Source: Bog-473 sp963817735 (lineage in GTDB: Bacteria > Actinomycetota > Acidimicrobiia > Acidimicrobiales > RAAP-2). Taken from it: 64,000 bases of DNA. The position numbers were made by a program, and so were the translations under genes. Position 1 is the first letter of the stretch. Each line of letters starts with the position of its first letter. Under the pieces are notes generated by a model. That model worked only from the letters and a program-made list of their open reading frames with translations. It was not told the DNA's origin and made no database searches. Location of the stretch: contig CAWFPP010000009.1 in NCBI GenBank assembly GCA_963817735.1, positions 186,001-250,000 on the forward strand, read 5' to 3'. Shown piece after piece: positions 62,424 through 64,000 of the stretch.

Positions 62424-62955
62424 TGCCTTGCCTCCAGTCGTCGAGTCGCCCCGTTGAGATGTACTGCCATCGGACATATCTACCCATGGTCGAGGTAGAC
62501 CCAACCTCGCGCTGATAGGGCTGCCCCCGATACGCCAATCGGGATGGTGATCGGTCATCTCCGCACTTGCGCACCATGATTACGTCATAGAAAGCGGTCA
62601 ACACACCGAGCGGAGTGAGGAGTGCTCCCAGGACAACCGTCTTGAATGAGGCAAGAGGAACGGAATCCACGGCAGTGACGACGAGACCACAACCCGCAAC
62701 CTCTCGTTGCCAGCCATATGAGGTACTGATCGGACCCCATGTCGTGCAGCCTCTGCCACCACCTCGGACTCCGCCAGGTGTCTTCAAGATCGCCGGAGTC
62801 GCGTGTCGCCGATTCACCAACACAGATGCGCCATGCAGTCATGCCCTGTCCGAGTCCGCCGGGAACATGTGCTACCAACTGGTACAACTGTGACCGCCGA
62901 ACCAAACCGAGCGGACATGCGTCAAATTGTTGTACGGATCTGCGCCAAAGGTGGA
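62424..62955. other. 530-base region without a supported gene
   Basis: Divergent space between the SRPBCC and secreted-protein genes. One reverse-strand segment around 62550-62660 could encode a hydrophobic stretch ('LASFKTVVLGALLTPLGVL'), but it has no convincing start, end or family. Base composition is lower in GC than the core of the window, suggesting an accessory or degraded stretch. Confidence 0.4.
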
Positions 62956-63408
62956 ATGAGGATGAAGTCCCTCAGGAGATCGATTGCGTTCTTGGTGATT
63001 GGCGTTCTAGCGAGCGTCGTATGTCCTCTATCGGGAGCTTCCGCTGCAGCGTCCACCCAGCGGACCCATAGTTATGCGCTGCCGAGCGATGGGTGGAGAC
63101 CCGGACAGGCTGCCATGGAAGCGTTGTCCTCGGCGCCATTTCAAGCCACACTCACTCATTCAGGAACGTGCAGCTCGGATGGATCAATCGACTATCTATG
63201 GCCTGCGGGGTACCGAGTCCGATTCCATCCGACGGTATTGCTCGATCCATCGGGCAAGGTCGTGGCGCATCAGGGCCAGTACGTCACTGTTGGCGGTGGA
63301 CTCGTTGGTACCGCTTCGTGGCCAAGTGCAGCTCGCTGCTACAAGGGAGGCCAAGTGTGGGCGATTCAGGGTGCTGTCCAGGCGGGCAGACCGGGGTTGG
63401 CTCCCTGA
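62956..63408 (+). CDS. Secreted protein of unknown function
   Basis: A 150-residue protein with a clear signal peptide: 'MKSLRRSIAFLVIGVLASVV' then a small-residue cleavage region around 'GASAAAST'. The mature part has 'GTCSSDGSIDYLWPAGYRVR', 'VVAHQGQYVTVGGG' and 'ARCYKGGQVWA', with two cysteines that could pair. Similar 'LWPAGY ... GGG' patterns occur in uncharacterised actinobacterial secreted proteins. Starts ATG 62956 or 62962. Exported, function unknown. Confidence 0.72.
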   Translation: MRMKSLRRSIAFLVIGVLASVVCPLSGASAAASTQRTHSYALPSDGWRPGQAAMEALSSAPFQATLTHSGTCSSDGSIDYLWPAGYRVRFHPTVLLDPSGKVVAHQGQYVTVGGGLVGTASWPSAARCYKGGQVWAIQGAVQAGRPGLAP

Positions 63409-63577
63409 TTGTCGAAACGTGCACCCGTACAGCGGGAGGTCGGGTAGTTCAAGCAGGCACAACGGGACCTTTGGAGTCCTGGCGTCGAATTGTCGGGGGC
63501 ACCTGCGGGGCCCGAGTCACTGTCCGAAAGGGGATCCGCTACGGGAAAGGTGTTCGTACTGCCCCGCCAGCGTGGGT

Positions 63578-64000
63578 TCACAGTTCGATCTCCGGATACA
63601 GGCGGTGGCGGGCCAGCAGATCGGCGCATCGGTTTCGGCAGGCTTGGGCGATCCGAGCATCTAAGTCGTACTTCGCTTTGGCTGTGGACGTCGCGGGTGT
63701 CGTGGCCCGTAGCGCGGTGACGATGACGTCGGCGACCTCGTCCAGCTCTTCTGGACTGAAGCCCAGCGTGGTCAGCGCCGGTGTGCCAAGTCGAATGCCT
63801 GATGTGTACCAGGCGCCGTTGGTGTCGCCTGGCACTGCGTTGCGGTTGGTCACCACGCCCGCGTCGAGCAGGGCGGCCTCGGCCTGACGGCCGGTGAGAC
63901 GGAAGCTGGAAGCCACGTCCAGAAGGACAAGATGGTTGTCTGTTCCCCCGGTGACGAGATGCACGCCCCGGCGCAGCAACCCGTCGGCGAGCGCTCGGGC
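63578..64000 (-). CDS. glyA: Serine hydroxymethyltransferase, C-terminal part (5' end outside window)
   Basis: SHMT interconverts serine and glycine with tetrahydrofolate. Only the last about 140 residues are present; the reverse-strand frame is open to the window edge. 'GVHLVTGGTDNHLVLLD' and 'GVVTNRNAVPGDTNGAWYTS', followed by 'GIRLGTPALTTLGF', are the conserved C-terminal motifs; family variants read TGGTDNHL and GTPA. The C-terminal tail is somewhat longer than usual. Convergent with the secreted-protein gene. Confidence 0.92.
   Translation of the reverse strand, partial: ARALADGLLRRGVHLVTGGTDNHLVLLDVASSFRLTGRQAEAALLDAGVVTNRNAVPGDTNGAWYTSGIRLGTPALTTLGFSPEELDEVADVIVTALRATTPATSTAKAKYDLDARIAQACRNRCADLLARHRLYPEIEL

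Noticed and set aside
62290..62823. Reverse-strand frame with a hydrophobic stretch overlapping the SRPBCC gene
   Set aside because: It overlaps the well-supported SRPBCC gene in another frame, and its sequence outside one hydrophobic segment has no protein-like pattern.

Overview
The window is 64 kb of high-GC, gene-dense bacterial chromosome with many GTG starts. It carries an actinobacterial cell-division (dcw) cluster with SepF and DivIVA and no FtsA, plus a Bpa-type proteasome activator, an MptB-type mannosyltransferase, ergothioneine genes and several mycothiol/F420-type enzymes. The gene set fits Actinobacteria. The limited conservation with Streptomyces or Mycobacterium and the unusual membrane and hypothetical proteins make a deep lineage such as Acidimicrobiia my best guess; that is inference, not a demonstrated assignment.

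Layout. 1-6.4 kb: a partial mptB, a divergent YfhO-like giant membrane protein, and an egtD-egtB ergothioneine pair. 6.6-11.2 kb: a DinB-fold enzyme, a DrrA/DrrB-type ABC exporter with its PadR regulator, and a nitronate monooxygenase. 11.3-21 kb: a 14-TM drug exporter with a C-terminal winged helix, a sugar kinase divergent from a GH4 glycosidase, a DUF2254 membrane protein, CapA, a low-molecular-weight phosphatase and an acyl-CoA ligase. 21-24.6 kb: small membrane proteins, a ROK kinase, an HNH nuclease and a lipoate-ligase-like protein.

24.7-43.9 kb is the core: mraZ, rsmH, ftsL-like, ftsI, murE, mraY, a 50-codon coupled ORF, ftsW, murG, murC, murB, ftsQ, ftsZ, yggS, sepF, yggT, divIVA, a TraR/DksA zinc-finger protein, lspA and an RluA-family pseudouridine synthase. 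Stop/start overlaps (ATGA, GTGA, TGATG) run through most of it, so it is probably read as a translationally coupled operon. MraZ-box-like repeats lie in front of it and a separate promoter with an overlapping palindrome lies in front of ftsZ. murF and murD, usual members of this cluster, are not in it.

43.9-57.6 kb: a group-2 sigma factor (frameshifted), a phosphoglycerate-mutase-like phosphatase, an Rrf2 regulator, a nucleotide-pyrophosphatase-like protein, bpa, dnaE, two unknown proteins, a DUF255/thioredoxin-fold protein, an SDR oxidoreductase, and a carboxymuconolactone-decarboxylase/ECF41 sigma pair with a textbook ECF41 promoter.

57.6-64 kb is looser and looks accessory: a possible contractile-tail-sheath remnant, a methyltransferase broken by at least four frameshifts, then small stand-alone enzymes (VOC, two DinB-fold proteins, a Ddn-like F420 nitroreductase, an SRPBCC protein), a secreted protein, and the 3' end of glyA. 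I saw no tRNA or rRNA genes, CRISPR arrays or insertion sequences. Two otherwise conserved genes (sepF and the sigma factor) each carry a single-base frameshift at a short C run, which suggests residual sequence errors, although programmed frameshifting is not excluded for sepF.
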